Counted from the stretch's first letter, positions 11,877 through 20,585 are shown. The stretch: 64,000 nt of DNA from Paenibacillus kribbensis (GCF_002240415.1 NZ_CP020028.1:3869501-3933500), one strand, 5' to 3'. The notes: generated by a model from the letters alone, not told the origin. A program made the numbers and translations.

Positions 11877-13239
11877 CTTCGTTAACCACTTTAATCAGAT
11901 TTCCGTAGACTGCCTTCGTATGAGCAGATGCATGTTCTTTAAAATGTGTAAACAACCTCATACATCTGATGGCTTGTATTTTATTATTAGCTTCAGCAGA
12001 CCTTTCCAAACAACTGAACAAAAATGCGAAGCCGTCTGAAAACCTCCCCTTACGCAAAAGATAGATCGCCAATTCCCTTGAGAAATGAGTATATCGCTCC
12101 GTTGTGAAGCGTTGAGTATACAACCCTTCCACTTTTTTCTGCTCCAGAAAAGAGGCAATTTCTCCTTCAAATTGCTTTAAAATAACATCTACATCAAAAT
12201 GATACCGATTTGCCGCCCTAAGAATAATATCAAGTGCAGGAAGAACTTCATCTTTTCTTGAAGAAATATAATTTACATAATTGGGAAGAACGCTCTTATC
12301 GCCAGAAAGAAGCTTAATTAAAAACGTATTCACTACTGCCCAGTCTTCATATTGCCTCTTCCACTTCAAAGCAGTTTCATCCGTAGCATTCACCCAACTC
12401 AAATCGGCGTAAGCATAAGTGTGCTGAAGTGCTTGCTCGTAGTCTTTCCTCCCTTCACAAGCTTCTGCACGAAGTAAATGGGAGAATGCCCAATAAGCAA
12501 ACAAAGGAAAATTGGGTTTCTTCGAATTGTCTTTGTTCACATGGTATCGCTGCTGCTCCAGTTTGTATTGAATTTTAGCCTTGTCTCCCATAGCTTTAGC
12601 GAATAGTTCTAATTTATCCCATTTTCGTAACGAACGGTATGTATTCGCCAAATCTTTTAACGCCTCTAACTGATCTATCTCATCTAACCGTTCAACGTAA
12701 GGCTCAAATTGAACAGCCGCATCATAGTTTTTCTCTTGATCGTCTCCAATACGAATCGTAAACAATCGATACTGGCAAACTGCAAAATTATCCGAATGTT
12801 GATTCTTCTCGCTTACTGCTACATTTTCGTACAGGAACGCCGCTGCTTCATTGTAACCGTCTTTGTATACATTTTCAGCAACTTCAAAGAGCGATGGCAA
12901 ATATTTAGGATTATCCAACAGCAGAAATACAACGCGCTGCAAGCAATCAAGTCGGTCAAGCTCTACGCATCGGTACAAAAAAGGACTAATTCTTCGCCAG
13001 TTCAGCGGTTCTTCCTTAATACATTCTTCAATGAAACGTTCATAAAGATAGTCTGGCGGTAATTCCATCCCGGTAGTTATGCGATCCAATTGGTTAACGG
13101 ATAAAACACGATTTCCAGTAACAATACTGCTAACCGTACCTACATTTAAACCAACGATGTGTCCAAACTCGGTCATGCTCAAACCCTTATGTTTTAGATA
13201 TTGTTCCAATTCTGCTCTAATCGTAAGTGTGATTTTCAT
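11866..13239 (-). CDS. AloR-type (AimR-like) HTH-TPR peptide-receptor regulator, apparently without its peptide
   Basis: 457 residues. N-terminal XRE-type helix-turn-helix (residues about 5-60: LEQYLKHKGLSMTEFGHIVG, TVSSIVTGNRVLSVNQLDRI) is followed by a long TPR-like helical region typical of RRNPP receptors. It is strongly similar over its whole length to the receptor at 15644-17017 (shared YRSLRKWDKLELFAKAMG, PNFPLFAYWAFSHLLRA and LSGDKSVLPNYVNYISSRKD segments). Such receptors bind a short imported peptide and switch transcription. ATG at 13239 follows AAAGGGTGG. The overlapping peptide gene is degenerate, so it may be an orphan or respond to another peptide. Confidence 0.85.
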   Translation of the reverse strand: MKITLTIRAELEQYLKHKGLSMTEFGHIVGLNVGTVSSIVTGNRVLSVNQLDRITTGMELPPDYLYERFIEECIKEEPLNWRRISPFLYRCVELDRLDCLQRVVFLLLDNPKYLPSLFEVAENVYKDGYNEAAAFLYENVAVSEKNQHSDNFAVCQYRLFTIRIGDDQEKNYDAAVQFEPYVERLDEIDQLEALKDLANTYRSLRKWDKLELFAKAMGDKAKIQYKLEQQRYHVNKDNSKKPNFPLFAYWAFSHLLRAEACEGRKDYEQALQHTYAYADLSWVNATDETALKWKRQYEDWAVVNTFLIKLLSGDKSVLPNYVNYISSRKDEVLPALDIILRAANRYHFDVDVILKQFEGEIASFLEQKKVEGLYTQRFTTERYTHFSRELAIYLLRKGRFSDGFAFLFSCLERSAEANNKIQAIRCMRLFTHFKEHASAHTKAVYGNLIKVVNEDEE

Positions 13240-13306
13240 GAATAAACCACCCTTTCAACGTAGACTCGCCATATGTAGTTGAATAAATCAATTTATCACC
13301 CATAAT

Positions 13307-13325
13307 TGTACCATCTTTTGGAACA
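13307..13325. promoter_or_regulatory. Inverted repeat upstream of the AloR-type gene, candidate operator
   Basis: TGTACCA-N5-TGGAACA, a 7-bp inverted repeat with one mismatch, lies about 70 bases upstream of the receptor start. The same element with the same spacing occurs at 17112-17130 before the second receptor; flanking bases (ATATACCTTTCAG) are also shared. The sequence TACAAT on the minus strand inside it could be the -10 element. Confidence 0.5.
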
Positions 13326-13467
13326 AAGCTATATACCTTTCAGTTATTTACTTTAGATACCTTCTCGGGGCTATAGGCTCTTCCATTTTTTCAAACTGAA
13401 ACATTTTTCCAATATAGATCGTCTATAAAGCAAATAGGCAAAATTCAGAAAGAGGGTAGCTCTTATT

Positions 13468-13914
13468 ATGCGGAAAAGTAGAATCTTATTTTTGACTATC
13501 GTGCTGTTGTTAATAACTACTTACAGCTCTATCGCAGAAAAAGAAGTTATTGCTCAAAGCGCAAAGGAACAGGAGACGCTTATCGTTTATAAACTACAAA
13601 AGGACACCACTCTGCAACAGCTGACTAAAAAAGATGTACTTGCTACATTCAAGGATAAAACTGACACCAAGATTTTTATCAATGCAATGAATACATCAGA
13701 AAAAATATCAGGTATTGTTAATACAGCTTCTCCAAATTACGAGCTTACTTTCCACAAGGATGAAACTGAAGAGTCTTATTATTTATGGATTAACTCTAAC
13801 GATTCGACCAGCAATGCTATGTATATAAATAAGAAAGATCCCCATACTGCATATAAATTATCAGTCAACTCCACAAATTCAATAAAAAAATTACTCATGA
13901 AAACTAAAAATTAA
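13468..13914 (+). CDS. Small exported protein of unknown function
   Basis: 148 residues with a clear signal peptide (MRKSRILFLTIVLLLITTYSSIAE). The mature part is mostly polar with no recognised domain. GAGGGTAGC precedes ATG. It lies between two receptor genes and next to two other exported products; joint control by peptide signalling is inference only. A terminator shared with the convergent gene follows. Confidence 0.7.
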   Translation: MRKSRILFLTIVLLLITTYSSIAEKEVIAQSAKEQETLIVYKLQKDTTLQQLTKKDVLATFKDKTDTKIFINAMNTSEKISGIVNTASPNYELTFHKDETEESYYLWINSNDSTSNAMYINKKDPHTAYKLSVNSTNSIKKLLMKTKN

Positions 13915-13916
13915 CT

Positions 13917-13962
13917 AAAAAGACCTGTTCTTTGGTTTTATTCAAAAAACAGGTCTTTTTTT
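13917..13962. terminator. Bidirectional terminator between convergent exported-protein genes
   Basis: AAAAAGACCTGTT pairs with AACAGGTCTTTTT around an 18-20 base loop; T runs stand on both strands. Confidence 0.85.
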
Positions 13963-13966
13963 GATT

Positions 13967-14587
13967 TTATTTTAATCCATATTTTTCCAACACAGATTCT
14001 CTAAATTGTTCTTTGGAGTCTTGTTTATCCACCGAAGAACTGGGAGATTGAGATGATGACTCAATAGCAAACTTGCCAAGATCCATATTGATCACACTAT
14101 ACTGCCCTTGTGTATTTTTTTTGAGAAAAATAATACTTTTTTCATTTTGCTTCAACTCAGTATAATCCTCATAGGCTATTTTTTTCTTGCCTCCAGCATC
14201 ATCAATATAAGAAATCGGTTCCACGATAGACAGAGGCTCTTCTACGTTTAATGCTGTGCCTTCGGGTGATTTAATTACTTTATCAATTTTTATATTCGTA
14301 AGTGTATAAAAGTCTTGTATCGTACCATCATCAAAGCTTGTAACGATATGTTGTCGATTATCAAACCCCTGCAAAGGAGTCCCTATCACAATAAGCTCTG
14401 CATTGGAGTCCAATTCGCTTACAGTTTTATAATCAATATAAGAAGCTTCCAGCGAAATTTTGGGAGTATTCAGTTCTGAAAATTTTGGAGAAGCGTTCGT
14501 AGATGTAAAAAAAAGACCCCCTGAAGCAATGAATCCCCCTATCGCTAATACAGAAATACCCAGCTTTATTTTTTTATTAAAAGTCAT
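13967..14587 (-). CDS. Exported protein of unknown function, downstream of a metalloprotease gene
   Basis: 206 residues with an N-terminal signal/anchor (KLGISVLAIGGFIASGGLFF). The middle contains a pattern of the kind VSELDSNAELIVIGTPLQG followed by a beta-rich stretch; some exported Bacillales proteins of unknown function look similar. The C-terminus is Ser/Gln/Asp-rich. It lies 37 bases after the metalloprotease-like gene at 14625-15203 on the same strand, so the two are probably one transcript, and it could be an inhibitor or partner of it (inference). AAAGGGG precedes ATG. Confidence 0.7.
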   Translation of the reverse strand: MTFNKKIKLGISVLAIGGFIASGGLFFTSTNASPKFSELNTPKISLEASYIDYKTVSELDSNAELIVIGTPLQGFDNRQHIVTSFDDGTIQDFYTLTNIKIDKVIKSPEGTALNVEEPLSIVEPISYIDDAGGKKKIAYEDYTELKQNEKSIIFLKKNTQGQYSVINMDLGKFAIESSSQSPSSSVDKQDSKEQFRESVLEKYGLK

Positions 14588-14624
14588 AACAGTACCCCTT
14601 TTCCCAAATTAGTAATTACGCTAA

Positions 14625-15203
14625 TTAGTTTCCCCACTTAGCAATTAAGGATTGCTTGTCATAGGATTGAACACCGATAGACTGGATACCTTGTTTCATA
14701 ACAGAGCTGCTAGAAGTTGATGGATGTGCTTGAGATAACGTATGACCAACCTCATGGGTTGCATTGGAGGTTTTTTGTACGGAGTTCATACCATAAGCCT
14801 GCATCTGGTTGTGATAAATCACCACTGTGGCATATGCCCATTTATCGCTTACTCCCGCTACACCACCAGTTGTTTTATACGGAGTTGTCAATCCCAATAA
14901 ACCCGAAGTGGCTGTAGAACCGACATAATATCTATCTGGGTTCCCACTCGTCGATGTCGTTTTACCAATGTTTACTGATCCAGATGCAGCGTTCCAATCG
15001 GAACGTGCGGTATCATAGGCACCAGTATAGCCATTTTTAGAAACCGAGGAGTCATAATATGCATTAAAATTGGCAGAGCTTCTTCCCCCGGTAAAGCTAG
15101 TAGCAAAAGAAATAGAACTAATAGAAATCACGGCAAAAGATAATATTCCGACCATAGAAAAAAGTTTTTTCTTGGAAGCCAATAGTTTTTTCAAGGTTAG
15201 CAC
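14625..15203 (-). CDS. Secreted zinc metalloprotease-like protein, matrixin/metzincin type
   Basis: About 192 residues. A signal peptide (LFSMVGILSFAVISISSISFA) precedes a short catalytic domain with the metzincin zinc motif HEVGHTLSQAH (HExxHxxGxxH form with S-Q-A in place of the usual glycine position) and a following Met-turn candidate SSSVMKQG. The size and the N-terminal substrate-groove sequence fit small matrixin or snapalysin-like enzymes. The start is GTG (15203) or, more likely by spacing, the TTG three codons later, both after GAGGGG. Protease activity is inferred from the motif. Confidence 0.8.
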   Translation of the reverse strand: MLTLKKLLASKKKLFSMVGILSFAVISISSISFATSFTGGRSSANFNAYYDSSVSKNGYTGAYDTARSDWNAASGSVNIGKTTSTSGNPDRYYVGSTATSGLLGLTTPYKTTGGVAGVSDKWAYATVVIYHNQMQAYGMNSVQKTSNATHEVGHTLSQAHPSTSSSSVMKQGIQSIGVQSYDKQSLIAKWGN

Positions 15204-15452
15204 CCCTCTTAGGAAATTTGGAATCTTCTAATCAATCCTGATGAAATAGACTTTTCGCTGGAATATCATTCCTATACCAATATACCGATTATTTTTCTTT
15301 TTATCTACATTAAAAACAATATATTCCACAATGCGACATGAATTTGGTTCTTTATTCCTAACGAAGATGTATAGCTCAAATGTCCATTTAGTCTCAATTT
15401 ACTCTATGTATCCGCAGCAGCCTTATGGTGCATGTACAATAAAACAGGTGAT

Positions 15453-15492
15453 ATAAAAAAAAGGACCAGACGGATCATACCATCTTGCCCTT
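15453..15492 (-). terminator. Terminator after the alo receptor-peptide pair
   Basis: On the minus strand AAGGGCAAGATGG pairs with CCGTCTGGTCCTT (one mismatch, a few G-T pairs) around TATGAT, followed by a run of eight T. It lies 36 bases after the peptide-gene stop. The rest of 15204-15528 is AT-rich with no gene seen. Confidence 0.8.
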
Positions 15493-15528
15493 TCACTAAT
15501 TATATCGTCTTATTTCTAAACGAAATGA

Positions 15529-15654
15529 TTACATTTCGCCATGGTGAGTTGATTGATGGCTGGACCCTTGATTATAAAAATATAAGGGCATAGTCACTAT
15601 CGCTACTAACATAAAACTGCTTGCTAAAAAGGTCAGAAATATTTTACGTTTCAT
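15529..15654 (-). CDS. Alo-type quorum-sensing pro-peptide (AloP-like)
   Basis: 41 residues: MKRKIFLTFLASSFMLVAIV is a Sec-type signal, followed by TMPLYFYNQG and the polar tail SSHQSTHHGEM. A positively charged start, hydrophobic core and short polar C-terminus are the design of exported Phr/AimP/AloP precursors, in which the C-terminal residues are released as pheromone. The ATG lies within the last codons of the receptor gene (11-base overlap), with GAGGTGG 6-7 bases before it, also inside the receptor gene. The mature peptide limits cannot be read from sequence. Confidence 0.8.
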   Translation of the reverse strand: MKRKIFLTFLASSFMLVAIVTMPLYFYNQGSSHQSTHHGEM

Positions 15655-17017
15655 CTTTATCCACCTCGTGCATTAAATTTCTGTACGCTGTCTTCGTCTC
15701 AGATGGTGCATACTCCTGATAAAACTCATACAGCCTCATACATTTAATTATATACGATTTATTATTGGTGGATGCAGATTTTTCCAAACAGTTTAATAAA
15801 AATTGAAAGCCATCAGCAAATCTTCCTTTGGTCAAATAGTAAACTGCTATTTCTTTTGAAAAATGCACAAAGCGTTCTGTTATAAAACGTTGAGTATAAA
15901 AGCTCTCAACCTTCTGTTCTTCCAGATAGGATGAAATATTCGCCTCGAATTGCTTTAAAATATCATCTACATCAAATTGATATCGGTTAGCCGCCTCAAG
16001 GATATTATCAAGCGCGGGCAGAACCTCGTCTTTTCTTGAAGAGATATAAGCTACGTAATTGGGAAGAACACTCTTATCGCCAGAAAGAAGCTTATTTACG
16101 TACGTATTTACTACCGCCCAGTCTTCATATTTGTTTTTCCATTCCAAAGTTTCTTCATCTGTATCCGTAACCCAGCTTAAATCAGTATACTTTCTAATAT
16201 GCTGAAGTGCCTTCTCATAATCTTTTCTCTCATCACAGGCTTGTGCACGAAGTAAATGCGAGAATGCCCAATACGCAAACAAAGGAAAATTAGGTTTCTT
16301 CGCATTTCCTTTTTTTACATGATACCCTTTTTGCTCCAAATTATATTGAATTTTGGCCTTATTTCCTAGAGCTTTAGCGAATAATTCTACTTTGTCCCAT
16401 TTACGTAACGAACGATATGTATTCGCCAAATCCTTTAACGCCTCTAGCTGATCTATCTCATCTAACCGTTCAACATATATTTCAAATTGAACTGCTGCTT
16501 CATAGTTTTTCTCCTGGTTGTCTCCTTGCCTTGTTTGGAACAAGCGGTACTGACACATCGCCAAACGTTCTGAGTATTGTTTCTTCTCACTTACAGCTAC
16601 ATTTTCATAAAGTATGGCTGCCGCCTGGTACATCTTCTCATGAAATAGTTCTTCCGCAAGCTCAAATAAGGATTCTGAATAGCCTAGTTTATCCATCAAC
16701 AGATTTACAACTTCGTGAATACAGTCCAATTTATTTAATTTTGCACAATTATGTAAGAAAGGACTCATTCGACGCCAATTCGGGTTAGCCTCTGCTAAAT
16801 ATTCAGACACATAACGTTCGTAGTAATAGCCGACAGGATGCCCCATCGCTTTCGTAATTCGATCAAGCTGATCCACTGAAAGAGTACGATTCCCATTAAT
16901 AACACTACTCATGGTCCCCGGATTCATTCCTGCTTCTCTCGCTAGGTCGCTTAGAATTAAATCATGATCTTTCATATGCTTCGTTATCTCTGTGAGTATC
17001 GTGGTTGTATTGGACAA
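15644..17017 (-). CDS. AloR-type (AimR-like) HTH-TPR peptide-receptor regulator
   Basis: 457 residues. XRE helix-turn-helix at about residues 10-65 (SDLAREAGMNPGTMSSVING) and a TPR-like helical remainder place it in the RRNPP group of peptide-controlled regulators; size and gene-peptide overlap match the AimR-like Alo systems of Paenibacillus polymyxa. It starts at TTG (17017), 6-7 bases after AAGGGGTGG, the same leader as the paralogue at 11866-13239. The downstream peptide gene is intact, so this is a complete receptor-pheromone pair. Target genes are not identifiable beyond a possible self-control site upstream. Confidence 0.88.
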   Translation of the reverse strand: MSNTTTILTEITKHMKDHDLILSDLAREAGMNPGTMSSVINGNRTLSVDQLDRITKAMGHPVGYYYERYVSEYLAEANPNWRRMSPFLHNCAKLNKLDCIHEVVNLLMDKLGYSESLFELAEELFHEKMYQAAAILYENVAVSEKKQYSERLAMCQYRLFQTRQGDNQEKNYEAAVQFEIYVERLDEIDQLEALKDLANTYRSLRKWDKVELFAKALGNKAKIQYNLEQKGYHVKKGNAKKPNFPLFAYWAFSHLLRAQACDERKDYEKALQHIRKYTDLSWVTDTDEETLEWKNKYEDWAVVNTYVNKLLSGDKSVLPNYVAYISSRKDEVLPALDNILEAANRYQFDVDDILKQFEANISSYLEEQKVESFYTQRFITERFVHFSKEIAVYYLTKGRFADGFQFLLNCLEKSASTNNKSYIIKCMRLYEFYQEYAPSETKTAYRNLMHEVDKDET

Positions 17018-17111
17018 ATTTAACCACCCCTTATCAGGAACTTGTTAGGATAATCAACATTTAAAGAGGACTATTGCAATCCGATGATTGTATAGCCTTT
17101 CCGCAATCCAT

Positions 17112-17130
17112 TGTACCATCTTCTGGAACA
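17112..17130. promoter_or_regulatory. Inverted repeat upstream of the AloR-type gene, candidate operator
   Basis: TGTACCA-N5-TGGAACA, identical in both half-sites and spacing to the element before the other receptor gene (13307-13325), lies about 95 bases upstream of the start. On the minus strand TACAAT overlaps it and may be the -10 hexamer. Autoregulation is inference. Confidence 0.5.
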
Positions 17131-17276
17131 TTATCATATACCTTTCAGATACTTACTTAAGCTCCCTTTTGGTAGGGTTTACATAGAAATTTTCTCTATT
17201 AATTTTCAAACTTACGTTATTTCTCTACCTTCCCTCTCTAGTTTAACGCACGTTTACTTCAACTGCACTCAATTCA

Positions 17277-17322
17277 TAAAAAGGCTGTTCCCCCTCGGAA
17301 AATCCGTTTGGGAACAGCCTTA
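17277..17322 (-). terminator. Terminator of the siderophore-uptake operon
   Basis: A 12-bp stem AAGGCTGTTCCC / GGGAACAGCCTT with TTTTTATG following on the minus strand, 16 bases after the permease stop. Confidence 0.9.
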
Positions 17323-17337
17323 TCATGTACAGCTTCA

Positions 17338-19386
17338 CTACACTGATTTGATTTTATTGGAGCGATACATCAAGTACAGGAAATATGGAGCGCCAATCAG
17401 GGCGATCAGCAGCCCGGAAGGAATCTCCGTCGGTGCAAGCACCGTCCGTCCGATCGTGTCAGCCAGCACCAGCATTACCGCTCCCAAAATGCTTGACAGA
17501 ATAATGGATCGGCGTACATGGTGCCCGATCAGCGTGCGCACGATATGCGGAGCAATCAATCCAATGAAGCCAATCGTACCCACGCAGGCTACCGCTCCGC
17601 CCGCTAGCAGTACACCCACTGCCATCGCCAGTAAACGGGTGCGCCGCACCGGAAGCCCCAGTCCCATGGCGCTGCTATCGTCAAATACCAAAAGATCGAA
17701 GCGACGAGCCAGCCACCAGGCTACTGGCAGCAGCACGAGTAGAAAGGCCAGAATCGTCATCACCTGTCCCCAGCTTCGAGCGTAGGTACTGCCCGTCAGC
17801 CAGATATACCCCGTGCTGCCCCACAGTGAGCCCTGAATGATCAACACCTGAATTCCGGCTGATCCAATTGCCGATACGGCAATCCCAAGCAATATCACAA
17901 CAGACGGGTTCAGATGCTTGTTCCAGGACAGAAAGAAAATCACCGCCGCCGAGACCGTTGCTCCGGCGATTGCCGCGACTGGCAGCATATATACGGGCAG
18001 ACCGGGCCACAAGATAATCACTGCAAGCGCGCCGAATCCGGCTCCTGAAGAGACCCCGATGATCGAAGCATCGGCTAACGGATTACGAACAGCCAGTTGA
18101 ATCAAAACGCCGCTAACCGCAATCGCGATGCCTGCCCCGGCCGCCACCAGCGTGCGTGGAATCCGGAACTGTAGCAAGGCCGAATTCGCGCTCTCCCCGC
18201 CGAACAATCCAGACAGCAGATCGCCTACCGGAATACGCATTCCCCCAAACATCAGGCTGAATACGGTCAACAGCACAGCTACGCACCCGAACAGCGTGGC
18301 CAGCCTGCCGAAAGGCAATTTGCGTGCACGGACACCTATGTTCATTGAAGACTGTCCGCCACTGCCGGAAGGCAGCTTCATCTTCCAGAGAATCAGCCAA
18401 ATTAACCACGGGGCCCCAATCAATGCCATAACTGCTCCAGTTGGCAGATTCATGCTTGATTGGTGAACCATTTTCGCCAGCACGTCAGCGCCCGTTAGCA
18501 GTAGCGCTCCCCATAGGAAAGTGCCGGGCAGTACCCAGCGGTGCATTTTCAGGCCGCTTAAGCGTACCAAATGCGGAGCAACCAGCCCCACAAACCCGAT
18601 AGGTCCGATGACGCTCACCGTAACCGTCGACAGCAGTACCGATAATACAATACCCACAGCCCGCGTCAAGCCAACCCTTTGCCCCAGGGACGTGGATGTG
18701 GACTCATCCAGATCGAGAACATCGAACTGCCTCGACAGCAGAATTGCAATAATTGAAAGCCCTACGACCCAGGGCCAGGCGTAAATCGTACCGCTCCAGT
18801 CGTTTTGCACCAGTGAGCCGGAACCCCAGAGAAACAGCCCCTGTGTTTCAAAAGAATAAAAGATATGCAGTGCTCCGGTAAACGAACCGAGGACCATAGA
18901 TACAATCAAGCCCGCAAGCGCCAATCGAATTGGACTTCCCTTTCGCCCGCCGCCCATGAAATAAGCGAGCATTGCCGCCAGCAGACCGCCTATGGCAGCG
19001 AACAGAAACGGCGCTTGATGCAGTAAGCCAGGGAACATCACCGCACCAAGCACAACTACAAAGTAGGCTCCAGCGTTAATTCCGAGTGTATCAGAAGCTG
19101 CCAACGGATTTTTGGTAATCGCCTGCAACAATGCACCAGCAATCGCCAGTGCACCGCCAGCCAGGATTCCAATGACCGTGCGTGGCATTCGCAAATCCCA
19201 AATCATATTGTGGTCCAGTGTATTCTGTCGCTGGACCAACGCCTCAATGACTGTACGCAATGGTATGGATGACTCTCCATAGCACAAGCTTACAAAAAAA
19301 AGCACAGCAAGGACGGCCAAACCGCCCCCAAAGATGCCCCCTACACGCCAGACCTTCGACAATCCTGCTGTGCCTGTCTGGGTCAT
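17338..19386 (-). CDS. Ferric-siderophore ABC permease, double-length (two FecCD domains fused)
   Basis: 682 residues. Two FecCD-type permease halves in tandem, each about 330 residues with 9-10 predicted membrane helices: the first holds LRMPRTVIGILAGGALAIAG and IGPIGFVGLVAPHLVRL, the second FRIPRTLVAAGAGIAIAVSG and VGTIGFIGLIAPHIVRTL. These paired motifs include the coupling region for the ATPase. The arrangement equals FhuB of enterobacteria; Bacillus usually has two separate genes. It overlaps the binding-protein gene by four bases (ATGA). No ATPase gene is present, so a shared FhuC-type ATPase elsewhere is expected. Confidence 0.93.
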   Translation of the reverse strand: MTQTGTAGLSKVWRVGGIFGGGLAVLAVLFFVSLCYGESSIPLRTVIEALVQRQNTLDHNMIWDLRMPRTVIGILAGGALAIAGALLQAITKNPLAASDTLGINAGAYFVVVLGAVMFPGLLHQAPFLFAAIGGLLAAMLAYFMGGGRKGSPIRLALAGLIVSMVLGSFTGALHIFYSFETQGLFLWGSGSLVQNDWSGTIYAWPWVVGLSIIAILLSRQFDVLDLDESTSTSLGQRVGLTRAVGIVLSVLLSTVTVSVIGPIGFVGLVAPHLVRLSGLKMHRWVLPGTFLWGALLLTGADVLAKMVHQSSMNLPTGAVMALIGAPWLIWLILWKMKLPSGSGGQSSMNIGVRARKLPFGRLATLFGCVAVLLTVFSLMFGGMRIPVGDLLSGLFGGESANSALLQFRIPRTLVAAGAGIAIAVSGVLIQLAVRNPLADASIIGVSSGAGFGALAVIILWPGLPVYMLPVAAIAGATVSAAVIFFLSWNKHLNPSVVILLGIAVSAIGSAGIQVLIIQGSLWGSTGYIWLTGSTYARSWGQVMTILAFLLVLLPVAWWLARRFDLLVFDDSSAMGLGLPVRRTRLLAMAVGVLLAGGAVACVGTIGFIGLIAPHIVRTLIGHHVRRSIILSSILGAVMLVLADTIGRTVLAPTEIPSGLLIALIGAPYFLYLMYRSNKIKSV

Positions 19387-20390
19387 TTCGTCAGAACCCC
19401 GACCACTTGGTCAACCAGCACTTTGGATGAGATTGGGCCACCGAAGGTCCATGTTGTTCCATCCAACGGATAGGTTCGTTTGCCTTTGACGAAGTTCAGT
19501 CCGTTCCAGACCGAATTGTTCTTCATGGCGGTTCCGAAAACATCGTCCGTCTTCTGCGTAATGTAGATGAAATTGCTGTCCTGTACAGCAGGCAGGGCTT
19601 CGATGCCAACCGTGCTAAATCCGTATTTCTCAGTCTTGTCCGACTTCCAATCGTTCACCATGCCGATTTTCGACAGTGTTTCCACTACAACTGAGTTGTC
19701 CTTGAACATGCGTAGGCTGGCGGCATTTTGAGCCGTAAAGGCCTGTGTCAGCGCGTAGTGGAAGTCCGTTTTTCCCGCTTTTTCCAATGCAGCCTTTGCC
19801 TCTACATAATGCTGGTCAAGCTCACTTAGAACTTTATCAGCCTGCTCGGTTTTCCCGGTAGCCACAGCGATCTGCTTGAAAATTTCGACCATACGGTCAT
19901 AATCATAGCCGTTCCCTTTATAAGGATCGTATTCTATCGTTGGTGCGATCCCCTTAAGTTGTGCATAGATGGCTGCATTATTATCTGCGTTAGAGATAAT
20001 AAGATCCGGCTTGAGCACCGCAATTGCTTCCAGATTCGGTTCGCCCCGTGTGCCTATATCCGTAACGGAATCAGCCAGCTTCGCCTCTGGCGTCACCCAC
20101 AGCTTGTAGTCTGCATTGTCCGCATTTCCGACAGGCTGCACCCCAAGTGCAATCAGATCTTCGGTAAACGTCCATTCGAGTACAACGACACGTTCTGCCG
20201 GCTTGTCCAGCTTGACTTCCCCATGATCATCCTGCACCGTCACTGGTCCAGCCGCTGGAGTCGTCTGTTTAGGTCCCGGACTGGCTCCCGTCTTCGAGCT
20301 ATCCCCCACCTGACCACAGCCAGCCAGCAGACCACCCAGCATAATAGTAAAGACCATAAATAACAGTAGACCATTCCACTTTTTCTTCAT
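19383..20390 (-). CDS. Iron-siderophore-binding lipoprotein
   Basis: 335 residues. A lipoprotein signal (LLFMVFTIMLGGLLAGCGQ, lipobox L-A-G-C) anchors a type III periplasmic-binding-type domain (PF01497-like): DDHGEVKLDKPAERVVVLEW, LKPDLIISNADN and the final VVGVLTK. It captures ferric siderophore outside the cell and feeds the fused permease gene that overlaps it. A perfect-looking Fur box stands 40 bases upstream. The ribosome site is AGGGGTGA about 10 bases before ATG. The exact siderophore (hydroxamate or citrate type) cannot be read. Confidence 0.93.
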   Translation of the reverse strand: MKKKWNGLLLFMVFTIMLGGLLAGCGQVGDSSKTGASPGPKQTTPAAGPVTVQDDHGEVKLDKPAERVVVLEWTFTEDLIALGVQPVGNADNADYKLWVTPEAKLADSVTDIGTRGEPNLEAIAVLKPDLIISNADNNAAIYAQLKGIAPTIEYDPYKGNGYDYDRMVEIFKQIAVATGKTEQADKVLSELDQHYVEAKAALEKAGKTDFHYALTQAFTAQNAASLRMFKDNSVVVETLSKIGMVNDWKSDKTEKYGFSTVGIEALPAVQDSNFIYITQKTDDVFGTAMKNNSVWNGLNFVKGKRTYPLDGTTWTFGGPISSKVLVDQVVGVLTK

Positions 20391-20427
20391 TCCTCTTCAT
20401 TCACCCCTATATGTATACGTCGCCTTA

Positions 20428-20446
20428 GACAATGATTATCATTATC
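20428..20446. promoter_or_regulatory. Fur box before the siderophore-uptake operon
   Basis: GACAATGATTATCATTATC, 18 of 19 positions as the classical GATAATGATAATCATTATC consensus. This supports iron repression by Fur. Confidence 0.88.
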
Positions 20447-20556
20447 ACTAAAAAGGGTATAGGGGTTAACGATTTTTGTCAATAAGGATTCTATTGAAAT
20501 AGTGTAAGCAGCAATTTTTTGCAAAAGTGCGGCTACTCGTTAGTCAGAAATCCAAA

Positions 20557-20585
20557 TTGAATCGCAAACGTGTTCCGTTTATGAT
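20557..20585 (+). promoter_or_regulatory. Candidate promoter of the IF-3 paralogue
   Basis: TTGAAT, 17 bases, TATGAT. An inverted repeat ATGATA-GCTT-TATCAT (20581-20596) overlaps the -10 and the probable start of transcription and could be an operator. Confidence 0.5.
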
